DNA of 64,000 nt from Shewanella subflava (GTDB lineage Bacteria; Pseudomonadota; Gammaproteobacteria; Enterobacterales; Shewanellaceae), in contig NZ_JAPDMX010000003.1 in assembly GCF_025971955.1 (NCBI RefSeq), forward strand, positions 336,678-400,677. Direction: 5' to 3'. Numbering within the stretch: position 1 is the stretch's first letter; each line of letters begins with the position of its first letter. The translations under genes and the position numbers were made by a program. Shown here piece after piece: positions 34,214 through 42,529 of the stretch. The notes beneath the pieces were generated by a model. The model saw only the letters and a list, made by a program, of their open reading frames with translations, did not search any database and was not told where the DNA came from.

Positions 34214-34962
34214 GTTATTTCCCTTGCATTTTAAGTTGCCCATCAATGGAGGCGAGGTGATTTATTTTTTTATCAAATTTTCATTTTGTTACTCAGTTAA
34301 ATGAAATATGACAATTTTATTTTTGTAACGGTCATGTTAATGGCTTGTCATCTGTTAACACAAGTGAGTTTGTGGTTTTTTATCGGTTTATTTTGTCACT
34401 AGGTGTAACGAAAAGTGCGATCAATAGAGTGTCTACTTATCAGTATAAAATAATGTTCGTTTAGTATTTTGTTTGCGAGCTAGAGTATATGAATAATCTA
34501 AAATGCTTTATTGCGCTTGATACTTGATGAAACTGTTAGCGAATGATCTAGAAGGTGTTTATCTTTGTTTATCTTTGTTTATCTTTGTTTATCTTTGTTT
34601 ATCTTTGATGTTGAGAGATAAATGACGTTAGGCGAGGCGGATAATTGCCGGCATAGTTGCCCTACGTCAAGATTATCCAACACAGTATAAAGTCATTTTT
34701 TGACTCACCTCGAAGGGCCGTGGCTATTTTCCAGCCATGTCCGCAAATTCACTTATTTAGTGGGCTAAACGGCGTTCATTTGTGATTGCCTGACAGAAAA
34801 AATAGCCTACTGCATAATTTATCAACTAAGATAACTCGCCCTTGGTATTAATAGTCAATCTACACTTTGTAAAGTGGTTGCATCGTTATGCTGATTGGTA
34901 TCATTTCAATTTTTTATTTAAGCCCTCATAATAGAGTTAAATTAAAGTCGTGAGTATTGATT
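34214..34962. other. Long intergenic region with repeat and hairpins
   Basis: No coding frame is supported here. It contains the divergent promoters of the M13 peptidase and rsuA, a five-copy 10-bp repeat (34557-34606), and an imperfect stem TGACGTTAGGC (34623-34633) / GCCCTACGTCA (34659-34669). A further GGATAAT / ATTATCC pair and a hairpin TGGCT / AGCCA (around 34723-34738) follow. The hairpins could belong to a small RNA or be remnants; no promoter-terminator pair is clear. Confidence 0.4.
34557..34606. repeat. Five copies of a 10-bp tandem repeat
   Basis: GTTTATCTTT is repeated five times without a mismatch (34557-34606), then breaks to GATG. The 10-bp period equals about one DNA helical turn, so each copy faces the same side. 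Confidence 0.95.
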
Positions 34963-35655
34963 GTGCGTTTAGACAAGTTTATTTGTGAAAGTACTGAGTT
35001 AAGTCGTTCAATGGCAAAAAAAGCCTTACATCGTAGCGATGTGAGCTGTGATGGGGTGGTGGTCAAAGATCCCGGTTTTAAGGTAACTGACAAAACAGTA
35101 GTGCGTTTAGATGGGCAGGTAATTTCTTTAGTGGGTGAACGCTATATTATGATGCATAAACCTGTAGATACCATCTGTTCCACCATTGACGAAGTGTACC
35201 CTTCAGTACTGAGCTTAATGGATATTGAGAAGGTCGATACCTTACATATCGCTGGCCGACTTGATGCCGATACCACTGGTTTAGTGTTGATCACCAGTGA
35301 TGGTCAATGGTCACATAAAATAACCTCGCCCAAAAAAGATTGTGGTAAGCGTTACCTGGTGGAGTTAGCCGATCCGATCTCTGAAGACTTAGTGCCTGTT
35401 TTTGCTCAGGGTATTGAGTTACGTAACGAAGAGGGTTTAACAAAACCAGCTTTGTTGTCTATTATTGATAGTCACAATGCTCGACTGACCATTAGTGAAG
35501 GTAAATACCATCAGGTTAAAAGGATGTTTGCCGCTGTGGGGAATAAAGTCGTGAATTTACATCGAGAATGTGTGGGTGAGATCGAGCTAGATCCCGACTT
35601 AGCGCCAGGTGAATGGCGCTATTTAACCCAAACCGAAATTAAGTCAATTATCTAA
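34963..35655 (+). CDS. rsuA: 16S rRNA pseudouridine(516) synthase RsuA
   Basis: 230 residues from the GTG at 34963, giving the standard start MRLDKFI; the TTG two codons earlier is less likely. An N-terminal S4 RNA-binding domain (residues 1-60) is followed by the RsuA/RluB/E/F-type catalytic domain. The catalytic Asp lies in AGRLDADTTGLVLITSDG, and KYHQVKRMFAAVGNKV is a further family motif. It makes pseudouridine 516 in 16S rRNA during small-subunit assembly. GTGAG lies 8 bases upstream of the chosen start. Length matches RsuA and not the longer RluB. Confidence 0.9.
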   Translation: MRLDKFICESTELSRSMAKKALHRSDVSCDGVVVKDPGFKVTDKTVVRLDGQVISLVGERYIMMHKPVDTICSTIDEVYPSVLSLMDIEKVDTLHIAGRLDADTTGLVLITSDGQWSHKITSPKKDCGKRYLVELADPISEDLVPVFAQGIELRNEEGLTKPALLSIIDSHNARLTISEGKYHQVKRMFAAVGNKVVNLHRECVGEIELDPDLAPGEWRYLTQTEIKSII

Positions 35656-35886
35656 TGTTGAGTTATTTTTGTTTGATGATAAATTGTACATAGTGTTGTG
35701 ATATTGTTAATATTAATTCGGATTTACAAAATAAAACTTAAAATTTTGATGTTGTTAGCGTTTTTGATATTATTTTTTGATCTGTAAGCTAAAATAGTTG
35801 TTAATAGATGGATTAAATGAGTGCAGTGAAGGTTGAGCTTTGGAACGCGTAATACTGACCTGCGCCTAAATGACTTAGGAGTATAT

Positions 35887-36123
35887 ATGAAATATTCAAT
35901 CTTATTTGCTGCACTATTCTTTGCTGGTTCAGCCGCTGCTGTTGATTGTGTTGAGTGTCATGAAAGCTTTGAACTGGCATCACACGTTGAAAACGAAGCG
36001 ACTTTAGCTGTATGTGCTGATTGTCATGCAATTGGTGATGCACACGAAATCGATATGGAAATGCATAGCCCTGAACTGACAATCACTGAATGTGCTGATT
36101 GTCATGAGATGGAAAAAAAGTAA
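35887..36123 (+). CDS. Small periplasmic trihaem c-type cytochrome
   Basis: 78 residues from the ATG at 35887 with AGGAG in front. Signal peptide MKYSILFAALFFAGSAAA, then a mature protein of only about 60 residues. Three CxxCH motifs: CVECH (21-25), CADCH (43-47), CADCH (69-73). There are exactly three further histidines (H33, H53, H60), enough for bis-histidine ligation of all three haems. This is smaller than triheme PpcA-type and the tetrahaem STC proteins. Likely a soluble periplasmic electron carrier. The mature part is acidic. The gene has its own leader and a terminator; no partner is adjacent. Confidence 0.85.
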   Translation: MKYSILFAALFFAGSAAAVDCVECHESFELASHVENEATLAVCADCHAIGDAHEIDMEMHSPELTITECADCHEMEKK

Positions 36124-36154
36124 TTTCCTCTGCGGCTATTAGTGAGCAATGATT

Positions 36155-36181
36155 AAAGGTCTTCTCAGGAAGGCCTTTTTT
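36155..36181. terminator. Terminator shared by cytochrome and response-regulator genes
   Basis: Stem AAAGGTCTT / AAGGCCTTT (one G-T pair) followed by Ts on the plus strand; it overlaps the 3' end of the convergent response regulator. Confidence 0.8.
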
Positions 36182-36848
36182 TAGCTTGTTCATTTTTGCT
36201 TGGCGCAGCAACCCGCCCTGATGCACTAATTTGGGGGATAATAGCGTTTTTCTCGTCAGCATTATCATCTTGTTCAGGTAAGTATCCCGACAGTTTTTTA
36301 GCCAGTACGTTATAATTGATAGGTTTTAACATATAGCCGGTAACTCCTGCTTGAATCGCTTTTAGAATATTGGCTTGTTCCCCATGGGAGCTAATAATAA
36401 AAACATCGGTTTCTAACAGCTTTTCATGAACTCGAATGTCTTTTAATAAATCTAACCCAGAATCACCCTCCATCTCCCAGTCGGTTAATACTAATTGAAA
36501 AGGCGCTTTTTCTTCTGCTGCTTCGATCAGTTTCTTTAACGCCTTTTCTGCACTGCTAGCACTGTCGACTTTTTTAAACCCCATTTCCGCTAAAATGGTG
36601 CAGGTAATCCCAATCATAGACTCAGCATCATCTACAACCAACACTCGAGGCATGCTGGTGGACTGCTGCGTATTTTGCAGCTTATTCAGCATCATCTTTA
36701 TTTTATTATGCAGGGAGACTAGGGTAATAAGTTTAGTTTCAAGCTCTTCAGTCGCCGAGCTGTCGCTTTTGGTAATAAGCGCACGTTGTTGGTTAATAGA
36801 ATCAACCAATATCGCTTTTAAACAATTTGCCTCTTTAGAAGTAAACAT
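36165..36848 (-). CDS. Response regulator receiver protein with helical N-terminal extension
   Basis: 227 residues. The first about 65 are a helical segment of unknown fold. A CheY-like receiver domain follows (about residues 67-190): acidic pair in VLVVDDAESM, phospho-acceptor Asp in LVLTDWEMEGDSGLDLL, Thr/Ser in VFIISSHGE, and Lys in GYMLKPIN. The C-terminal tail is charged and unstructured. No DNA-binding or enzymatic output domain, so it probably acts by protein contact. No histidine kinase is adjacent. It is transcribed towards the trihaem cytochrome gene. Confidence 0.82.
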   Translation of the reverse strand: MFTSKEANCLKAILVDSINQQRALITKSDSSATEELETKLITLVSLHNKIKMMLNKLQNTQQSTSMPRVLVVDDAESMIGITCTILAEMGFKKVDSASSAEKALKKLIEAAEEKAPFQLVLTDWEMEGDSGLDLLKDIRVHEKLLETDVFIISSHGEQANILKAIQAGVTGYMLKPINYNVLAKKLSGYLPEQDDNADEKNAIIPQISASGRVAAPSKNEQAKKRPS

Positions 36849-37126
36849 AGTGATTGAGTGCCCTTAAGTAGAAGAGTGAAATCGATAAACAACAGTCGAT
36901 ATGATTATAAATGTAGCGCTTGCTGAATAAATAAGCGATACATTTTGTTGCGTAAGTTATTTATTTTTCGCGCTTAAGTTCACGATTTTTAATTTTAAAT
37001 AGGTGCACAATGTTGTTATTGAATGCACCTCGTCTTCAATTGTTACGCTGTGTGCGAACGCTTTTTACCTGTAATGAATCATCATAAAGCTAACTGAAGT
37101 TAGTTAACCTAGTTTGAGAGCATGAT

Positions 37127-37852
37127 ATGCAAATCGGTAGCTGTTGGTTTGACCGACAGAATAAACAATTAATTGATCAATCAAAAGATATCTCGTGGCC
37201 ATTGAATGATCAAGAATACTGGGTGTTGGAACAGCTTGCCGCCCACCGTGGTCAAGTAGTATCCATTCAACAGCTAAAATCGCCGAACATGCATCGTACT
37301 AACATGATTAAAATTGTCGAAGCATTGATTCAGTTTTTAGGGAAAGAGCATGCAAGCTTATTGGAGTATATTCCCAATCAGGGCGTGATTCTGTATAAAA
37401 ATGCCACATCACAACCTTCTCGTTTGCTGGTGTCACCCTATGGCCCTATGTCCTATCGTCAGTATTTGTTCGTTATTATATTGGTTATAGCGGGTTGTGT
37501 TTATGCTTATTCTGGCTTATCGACCACAAGTTATATTAAGGCTGACTATTCTAAATGGATTATGTCAAAACAGGGGGGGCTGACAGAGTTATTAGTTTAT
37601 GCTGCTGATGATGAGCAATATAAGTTGAATGAAAAAATCGATGTAATTGCTAAACATATTAAAAGTTGTGATGCAGTAATTTGGCAATCCATTACCTTAG
37701 CGCTATCCAGCGACAAACTCAGTTTTAGCCTTGTTATGAAGCGCCAAACCGATGCCACTTGGCTTTATCATAATGTGAAGTTATCGCGTGCTTATTTAGA
37801 ACAGCAATGGTTAAGTGCAGAGTGGCTTAAAGAGGTACAGATCTGTGATTAA
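37127..37852 (+). CDS. ToxR-like membrane-anchored winged-helix regulator
   Basis: 241 residues. An OmpR/ToxR-type winged helix fills residues about 1-90 (a strand-rich start MQIGSCWFDRQNKQLIDQ, then LNDQEYWVLEQLAAHRGQVVSIQQL, and a YIPNQGVIL wing). A single TM helix (about 112-130, YLFVIILVIAGCVYAYSG) and a periplasmic domain of about 110 residues follow. This layout is that of ToxR, CadC and TcpP. Two cysteines remain in the periplasmic part (KSCDAV and QICD) and could form a disulfide, as in ToxR. A seven-G tract lies at 37573-37579 in the coding sequence. The next gene overlaps its last codons. Function by layout, not by family match; weak in sequence identity. Confidence 0.68.
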   Translation: MQIGSCWFDRQNKQLIDQSKDISWPLNDQEYWVLEQLAAHRGQVVSIQQLKSPNMHRTNMIKIVEALIQFLGKEHASLLEYIPNQGVILYKNATSQPSRLLVSPYGPMSYRQYLFVIILVIAGCVYAYSGLSTTSYIKADYSKWIMSKQGGLTELLVYAADDEQYKLNEKIDVIAKHIKSCDAVIWQSITLALSSDKLSFSLVMKRQTDATWLYHNVKLSRAYLEQQWLSAEWLKEVQICD

Positions 37853-38372
37853 CCACAGTCGATTTACCCTATTTAGTGTCAAAGGCGGGCTGGGTATTGC
37901 ATTGGCATTGTTCAGTTTGCTCATGGTAAAGCTGACCTGGTTTACAGATAAAGCTATGTATGATGTGCAATGTCAGGCCAGTGCATTTTATTTGTCTAAG
38001 CAACCGACAGAAGAAATACAGCATGGTGACATGTTGCTTCATCTTGTCGAGCAAGATGGTCGGTTGTCATTAACATATTATTCAGCATTTGATGACAATG
38101 TTCGTGAGTATGCAGTATTTGAAGGTGAATTATTGGAGTTACATACCGGGTCAATTACCTATGACTACAGCATGAATATGATTGATTATCAATTTTCAGA
38201 GGTCAGTCAATTGAATGATTATCTTCTGCACGAACTCAATCTACCCAGTGTAAAAATAGGCCAATCATTTCCACAAAGTATTCAAGTATTAGACGCCGAT
38301 TTTGAACGTCACTTTTTGGTGCTCAAATTTTCTCCTAGCAATCAATTGTGGGCCTGTAATTTATTGTATTGA
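37845..38372 (+). CDS. ToxS-like membrane-anchored partner protein
   Basis: 175 residues from the GTG at 37845, chosen because AGAGGT stands 8 bases upstream; a GTG at 37815 gives a longer overlap. The gene overlaps the ToxR-like gene by 8 bases, so the two are translationally coupled. Short cytoplasmic N-terminus, one TM helix (about residues 12-32, GGLGIALALFSLLMVKLTWF) and a periplasmic domain of about 140 residues. This mirrors the toxRS and tcpPH pairs, where the second protein protects or senses for the first. No ligand known. No direct family recognised. Confidence 0.65.
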   Translation: MINHSRFTLFSVKGGLGIALALFSLLMVKLTWFTDKAMYDVQCQASAFYLSKQPTEEIQHGDMLLHLVEQDGRLSLTYYSAFDDNVREYAVFEGELLELHTGSITYDYSMNMIDYQFSEVSQLNDYLLHELNLPSVKIGQSFPQSIQVLDADFERHFLVLKFSPSNQLWACNLLY

Positions 38373-38480
38373 GACACTGGTTACAGAGGGGCGGGTTAAC
38401 GTAAATTCATTTAATCCTATAAAAGAATTGCGAGAACTATAGTAAGATTAGGCTATCGTAATTAGCAATAGAGTGACTTT

Positions 38481-39881
38481 GTGGCAAAGGTAAAAGTTAA
38501 ACAAGAAGAAGCACTTTCAGTAAAATTTAGTCACCAAATGGGAACTGGTGATCAGCGTGCCTTTGATTTGTACTTTTTTTTGCCCAGTGAAATGTGGATA
38601 GACAGTAAAACCTTAGATGAAGAAGCTTATTACCATAGTGGCATAGTTGGTAGGCGTTCATATTATTCAAAAGGACTGCATTTACCGCTAGTACAATCAC
38701 GTTTTGCCAGCTTAAACAAGCGCACTTTAGAAGAGTTTCGTTTATACCTTAACTTATTTGCCTACCAATTTGCAGTTGCCATTGAGACTGATGCGAAAGA
38801 GTTACGCCAAAAGTCAGAGTCTCAGGAGTTTTATCCTGCACTGAATGATTTATGCGATCAAGTCGCACAGTTATTAAAGAAATTTCGCCGTAATGAACCT
38901 AGTGAAGAAAAGTGGAAATCTTACTTTGAACATGCGGACAATTATCTGTCTTGGTTTTGTGAACAGCAGCTGCTAAAAACCCTAGCGCATGGCCCTCGTA
39001 GCGCTGAACACAGTGAGATTTCTGACAAAGTCATTGCGCTATGCCGAAGTGAAAATGATTACCGTGAAGTGGAAAAACGCTATAACTCAACAAGCACCAA
39101 GCAAGATGCCAATCGTATCTCAAATAAAATGCTGTTATTACGACGCCTCATTCAGCAAGGTGTTGTGTTAAAAGAAGAGTTGAAACCGCTAGGAATTGGA
39201 TTAAAGAAGTTTGTCACCGGATTGGCGACCGGATTAGTGATGTTAGTCGTCTCGGCTTTGATCTTTAAAGCACAGGGATTCTTTAATGGTTTAACCCTAA
39301 CGTTATTACTGACCCTTGCGGTTATTTATGGATTTCGTGAGATTTTTAAAGAAGACATTCGCAATGCGATGTGGCGCATTATTCAGCGCGGGCGTCCGCG
39401 TTGGAGCCGGATCCTGCGCGATACCACAACTCAGGCGGTAGTGGCTAAACAATTAGTTTGGCTTGAATTTCTTCGCCCGCAGGACATTCCTAAAAATGTC
39501 GCTGAGATAATGAAGCACCGCCATAGCCAAAATAAGGTGGATACGACGGTTTTGCATTATCGCATTGCTACAAAAGTGACCAATAAACCCTTTGAGGCGG
39601 GTTACTCGCAAATTCAGGAGCAAGTTAACTTTAACCTGGTGCCGTTTGCGCGTCATCTTGAGCGTGGTAAAGCGAAGATCTACCACGAATCAGATGGAAA
39701 AATCAGTAATGAATCGGTTGAACGTCGCTATCAGCTTAATTTAGTCGCAGTGCTCAAAGACGGTAAAGAACCGGCTGAATATGCACGATTTAAAGTGACC
39801 ATGAACCGTTCAAGTATTATTGAAATTACCGAAAGCAAATTACCTGATAGCATAAATCCGTTTACTATTGAGCAGGACTAA
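38481..39881 (+). CDS. Unknown protein with two membrane helices
   Basis: 466 residues. A cytoplasmic N-terminal region of about 240 residues is mixed helix and strand (starts VKVKQEEALSVKFSHQMGTG), followed by two close TM helices (about 244-263 and 267-286) and a cytoplasmic C-terminal domain of about 180 residues (rich in charged strands, e.g. LVAVLKDGKEPAEYARFKVTM). I do not recognise the family. The start is GTG at 38481 with GAGTGA upstream. It stands between the ToxRS-like pair and a convergent sensor gene; 7 bases separate its stop from that gene's stop. Confidence 0.65.
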   Translation: MAKVKVKQEEALSVKFSHQMGTGDQRAFDLYFFLPSEMWIDSKTLDEEAYYHSGIVGRRSYYSKGLHLPLVQSRFASLNKRTLEEFRLYLNLFAYQFAVAIETDAKELRQKSESQEFYPALNDLCDQVAQLLKKFRRNEPSEEKWKSYFEHADNYLSWFCEQQLLKTLAHGPRSAEHSEISDKVIALCRSENDYREVEKRYNSTSTKQDANRISNKMLLLRRLIQQGVVLKEELKPLGIGLKKFVTGLATGLVMLVVSALIFKAQGFFNGLTLTLLLTLAVIYGFREIFKEDIRNAMWRIIQRGRPRWSRILRDTTTQAVVAKQLVWLEFLRPQDIPKNVAEIMKHRHSQNKVDTTVLHYRIATKVTNKPFEAGYSQIQEQVNFNLVPFARHLERGKAKIYHESDGKISNESVERRYQLNLVAVLKDGKEPAEYARFKVTMNRSSIIEITESKLPDSINPFTIEQD

Positions 39882-39888
39882 TACCCGT

Positions 39889-42141
39889 TTAGAGCATGCT
39901 TGTATTGCCAAAATCAAATGTTGCAGTTCGTGTATAAGCCTGACAAATATTTTGATCGCCAGATTGCTTAGCCCGCTTAAGAGCCACATCGGCGTTAGCG
40001 AGGTATTGTTCTAGGCTTTGCTTTTCTAAATAACCCGCAATACCAATGTTTATACCCTCATCTAGCTGATGATTGGCTAAGTTTTGCAGGGTTTTTATGG
40101 CAAACAAGTGGGTATGTGTGGCATCTGTTTTGGGGAGAAATAATACCAGTTTACCTAATTGTAAATGCGCTAATTGATAACTGGGTGGTAAATCAATTAA
40201 TAACTGGCTTTCAATATCCTGCTGACGCTTTTCTAGCTGGCTAATATCACCCATGTTATTGAAGATGCCTTCAGGGTTGATATCCATCACCATCAGACTG
40301 GAGCTAAATTTTATATTTTCACTGGTATTATTAAAGTGGTTTTCTAAATCCACCATTCTCATCACCATATTGCTTTTTGAGGCCATCATTGTCGAACTAT
40401 GCATAGGCGTTGGTACATGGGTTTCAACCGTAAAAATTAAGTACTCGATGTCGCCTTCTAGTGAAAGGTGGCCATTGATGGTGATTTTTAAGTTTTTGTT
40501 AAATCGGCTTTCTTCAAAAGGTGATATCTGTCCTTGCCACTCACCTTGCAGGGTGACTTGTGTGAGAATATTGCCCCAGACATTGCTAATTTCATTGCCC
40601 AGTAATGAAACAATATCAAGCTGATTATCACCATGCAATTGCATTAATCCATCAAAACAATGGTTGAAGCTAATCATTTTACCTTGCGCATCGGTTAACG
40701 CTGTTGCGATAGCGCCGTCACTCAGTAATTGATTTAAAAATGCCAGTTGTCGACTGGCCACTAATTCACTGATGTCGTTAAACACCACAATCCAGTAATG
40801 CTCTGACGGTGATAAAGATTCACGATGAATATGAATATTGATTTGATGGTTATCATCATCTAAACCTATACAGCCAGACCAGCCCTGTTTTTCATAGAGA
40901 ATATTGGTAATTTCATCAAATTTATCATCATTAAGATTTAACACACGCTGTAAACTGCGGTCTGTTAAGGTGTTTAACTGATAGTGTAAAGAGTTGGCCG
41001 CACTTTCATTAATGCCTAAAATTCTGCCACTGTCGTTAGTAATGGCATAACTCAATTCAGTATTGAACAAACCATTGGAGAGACGAATGCTATTATGCCT
41101 GGCTTTGCGCTCCATTAAATAGCGATAGCGGAACACGATTAATCCTACCCCGAGTAAGCCAATAAAAATACTGGCGACCACTAATACAATGGTCCATTGT
41201 TCAAAACGGGTGGCGATATCTTGATGTCGAATATACGATAAGAAAAAATACTCTCGCTTGGTTTCATTCTGACCAGTTAGCTCAACTTTTAAATAGACAA
41301 AAGTGGAATTTTTGCTGTGATATTGGCCAAAATTATTCATCGCCATTGATTGCCATAGCTCTGGATGAGTCTGTTTTAAACTGGCCCCTAAGGTATCTGG
41401 CATATTGGTCAGCGGATTTGACTGATTCGCACCAGCATATAAAAAGCTTTGGTGGTCCAATAATAAAAGTGGCGAATTGGGATTAAAGAACGCTGGTTTA
41501 ATCGTATCCAATAAACGCGTAACAGAATTGTAGGTGACCAAATAGCCGTTAATCGATTGATCAGGGTTTTCTAGCCAGGCCAGTTGGAAAATATACGGTT
41601 CTAACTTGCCATCAATAGGAATAAAAGCCATATCAGAAGAGAATATTTCCCCTCCGCCTAAGGTGCTTTTACCTTTTAATAATTTAGCGGGAAGTGCCAG
41701 TCCCTCAAAATTACTTGAGGTAGCAAATTTAAGTTTGCCCTGTGGATCGTAAAGGGCTAAGCCGAGTAATTCAGGGATATGTTTAGTCAGTGAGTCCCAA
41801 CTTTGAAACAGTTTTTGTTTCTGTTCATCACTTGGGCTTGATAGGTATTGGCGCAGTAATTCACCGTTGGCGAAGGTTTGCGTTCTAAACTGTAAAAAAC
41901 TCATTTTATCTGATGCTAAAGACGCAACCGTTTGCAACTCGCTATAACGCTGACCGGCCCAATCTTCTTGTAGCCGACGTTCGCCCATATTAATAATCAT
42001 ATTGGTGGCAATAAACAGAGCGATAATCAGTAATATGATTTGGCTTGCTAGCGATAAAATATGGGTGCGAGACCAATGAATATCTTGGACCGAAGCAATG
42101 AGTGGTACTGCACTTGAAATGGTGTTTTTTCGTTTAAACAT
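39889..42141 (-). CDS. Cache/PAS membrane sensor with degenerate GGDEF domain
   Basis: 750 residues. An N-terminal TM helix (about 27-47), a periplasmic Cache-like sensor domain (about 50-310), a second TM helix (about 319-340), and two PAS-like regions follow (about 355-475 and 480-600; e.g. YAITNDSGRILGINESAANSL and TALTDAQGKMISFNHCFDGL). The C terminus has the tail of a GGDEF domain (ADVALKRAKQSGDQNI), but where GGDEF should be it reads LQLGKLVLFLPK. So cyclase activity is almost certainly lost, and no EAL domain is present. Probably a sensor or effector that binds a ligand and a partner. The start is the ATG at 42141. Confidence 0.7.
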   Translation of the reverse strand: MFKRKNTISSAVPLIASVQDIHWSRTHILSLASQIILLIIALFIATNMIINMGERRLQEDWAGQRYSELQTVASLASDKMSFLQFRTQTFANGELLRQYLSSPSDEQKQKLFQSWDSLTKHIPELLGLALYDPQGKLKFATSSNFEGLALPAKLLKGKSTLGGGEIFSSDMAFIPIDGKLEPYIFQLAWLENPDQSINGYLVTYNSVTRLLDTIKPAFFNPNSPLLLLDHQSFLYAGANQSNPLTNMPDTLGASLKQTHPELWQSMAMNNFGQYHSKNSTFVYLKVELTGQNETKREYFFLSYIRHQDIATRFEQWTIVLVVASIFIGLLGVGLIVFRYRYLMERKARHNSIRLSNGLFNTELSYAITNDSGRILGINESAANSLHYQLNTLTDRSLQRVLNLNDDKFDEITNILYEKQGWSGCIGLDDDNHQINIHIHRESLSPSEHYWIVVFNDISELVASRQLAFLNQLLSDGAIATALTDAQGKMISFNHCFDGLMQLHGDNQLDIVSLLGNEISNVWGNILTQVTLQGEWQGQISPFEESRFNKNLKITINGHLSLEGDIEYLIFTVETHVPTPMHSSTMMASKSNMVMRMVDLENHFNNTSENIKFSSSLMVMDINPEGIFNNMGDISQLEKRQQDIESQLLIDLPPSYQLAHLQLGKLVLFLPKTDATHTHLFAIKTLQNLANHQLDEGINIGIAGYLEKQSLEQYLANADVALKRAKQSGDQNICQAYTRTATFDFGNTSML

Positions 42142-42529
42142 TGCGCCAACTTTGTTTGTAAAATATCGCCAAATTACACTTATGTGAAGCGGACGCTCAT
42201 ATTAGCATGAATTGTTTAACTAAATAACCTCAACTTAGAGCAAGAGCTAAATAATCCAGATTGACAATATTGCTATTCAATTGCTGATAACCAACTTGAA
42301 ATTTGTATAGCTATTAAGGTGAATTGACGCGTCATTAGCGGTTTGATTCGCATTTGTTATATGCAATTGAAGTGATCTTAATCGTCATCAATAACGGCTT
42401 GTACGAGCGGAGGGTTTCTCGAAATCACGCTAGATTTTTAGTTTGTATAATAACAGTTTATCGTAAAAAATTGTTTTGTTGGGTGTTCTCTTTTGGCGAT
42501 TTTGGAACACCTATTTATCGGGAACCGTT
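42142..42529. other. Intergenic region, no gene seen
   Basis: 388 bases between the sensor start and the radical SAM stop. No supported ORF. A hairpin GGTGTTC / GAACACC lies at about 42481-42511, just downstream of the radical SAM gene on the minus strand, without a T run. The rest is AT-rich and probably holds the sensor's promoter. Confidence 0.4.

Noticed and set aside
34557..34606. Possible iteron-type origin or plasmid control region
   Set aside because: The five direct copies resemble iterons but no replication gene, DnaA boxes or AT-rich melting region are seen nearby.
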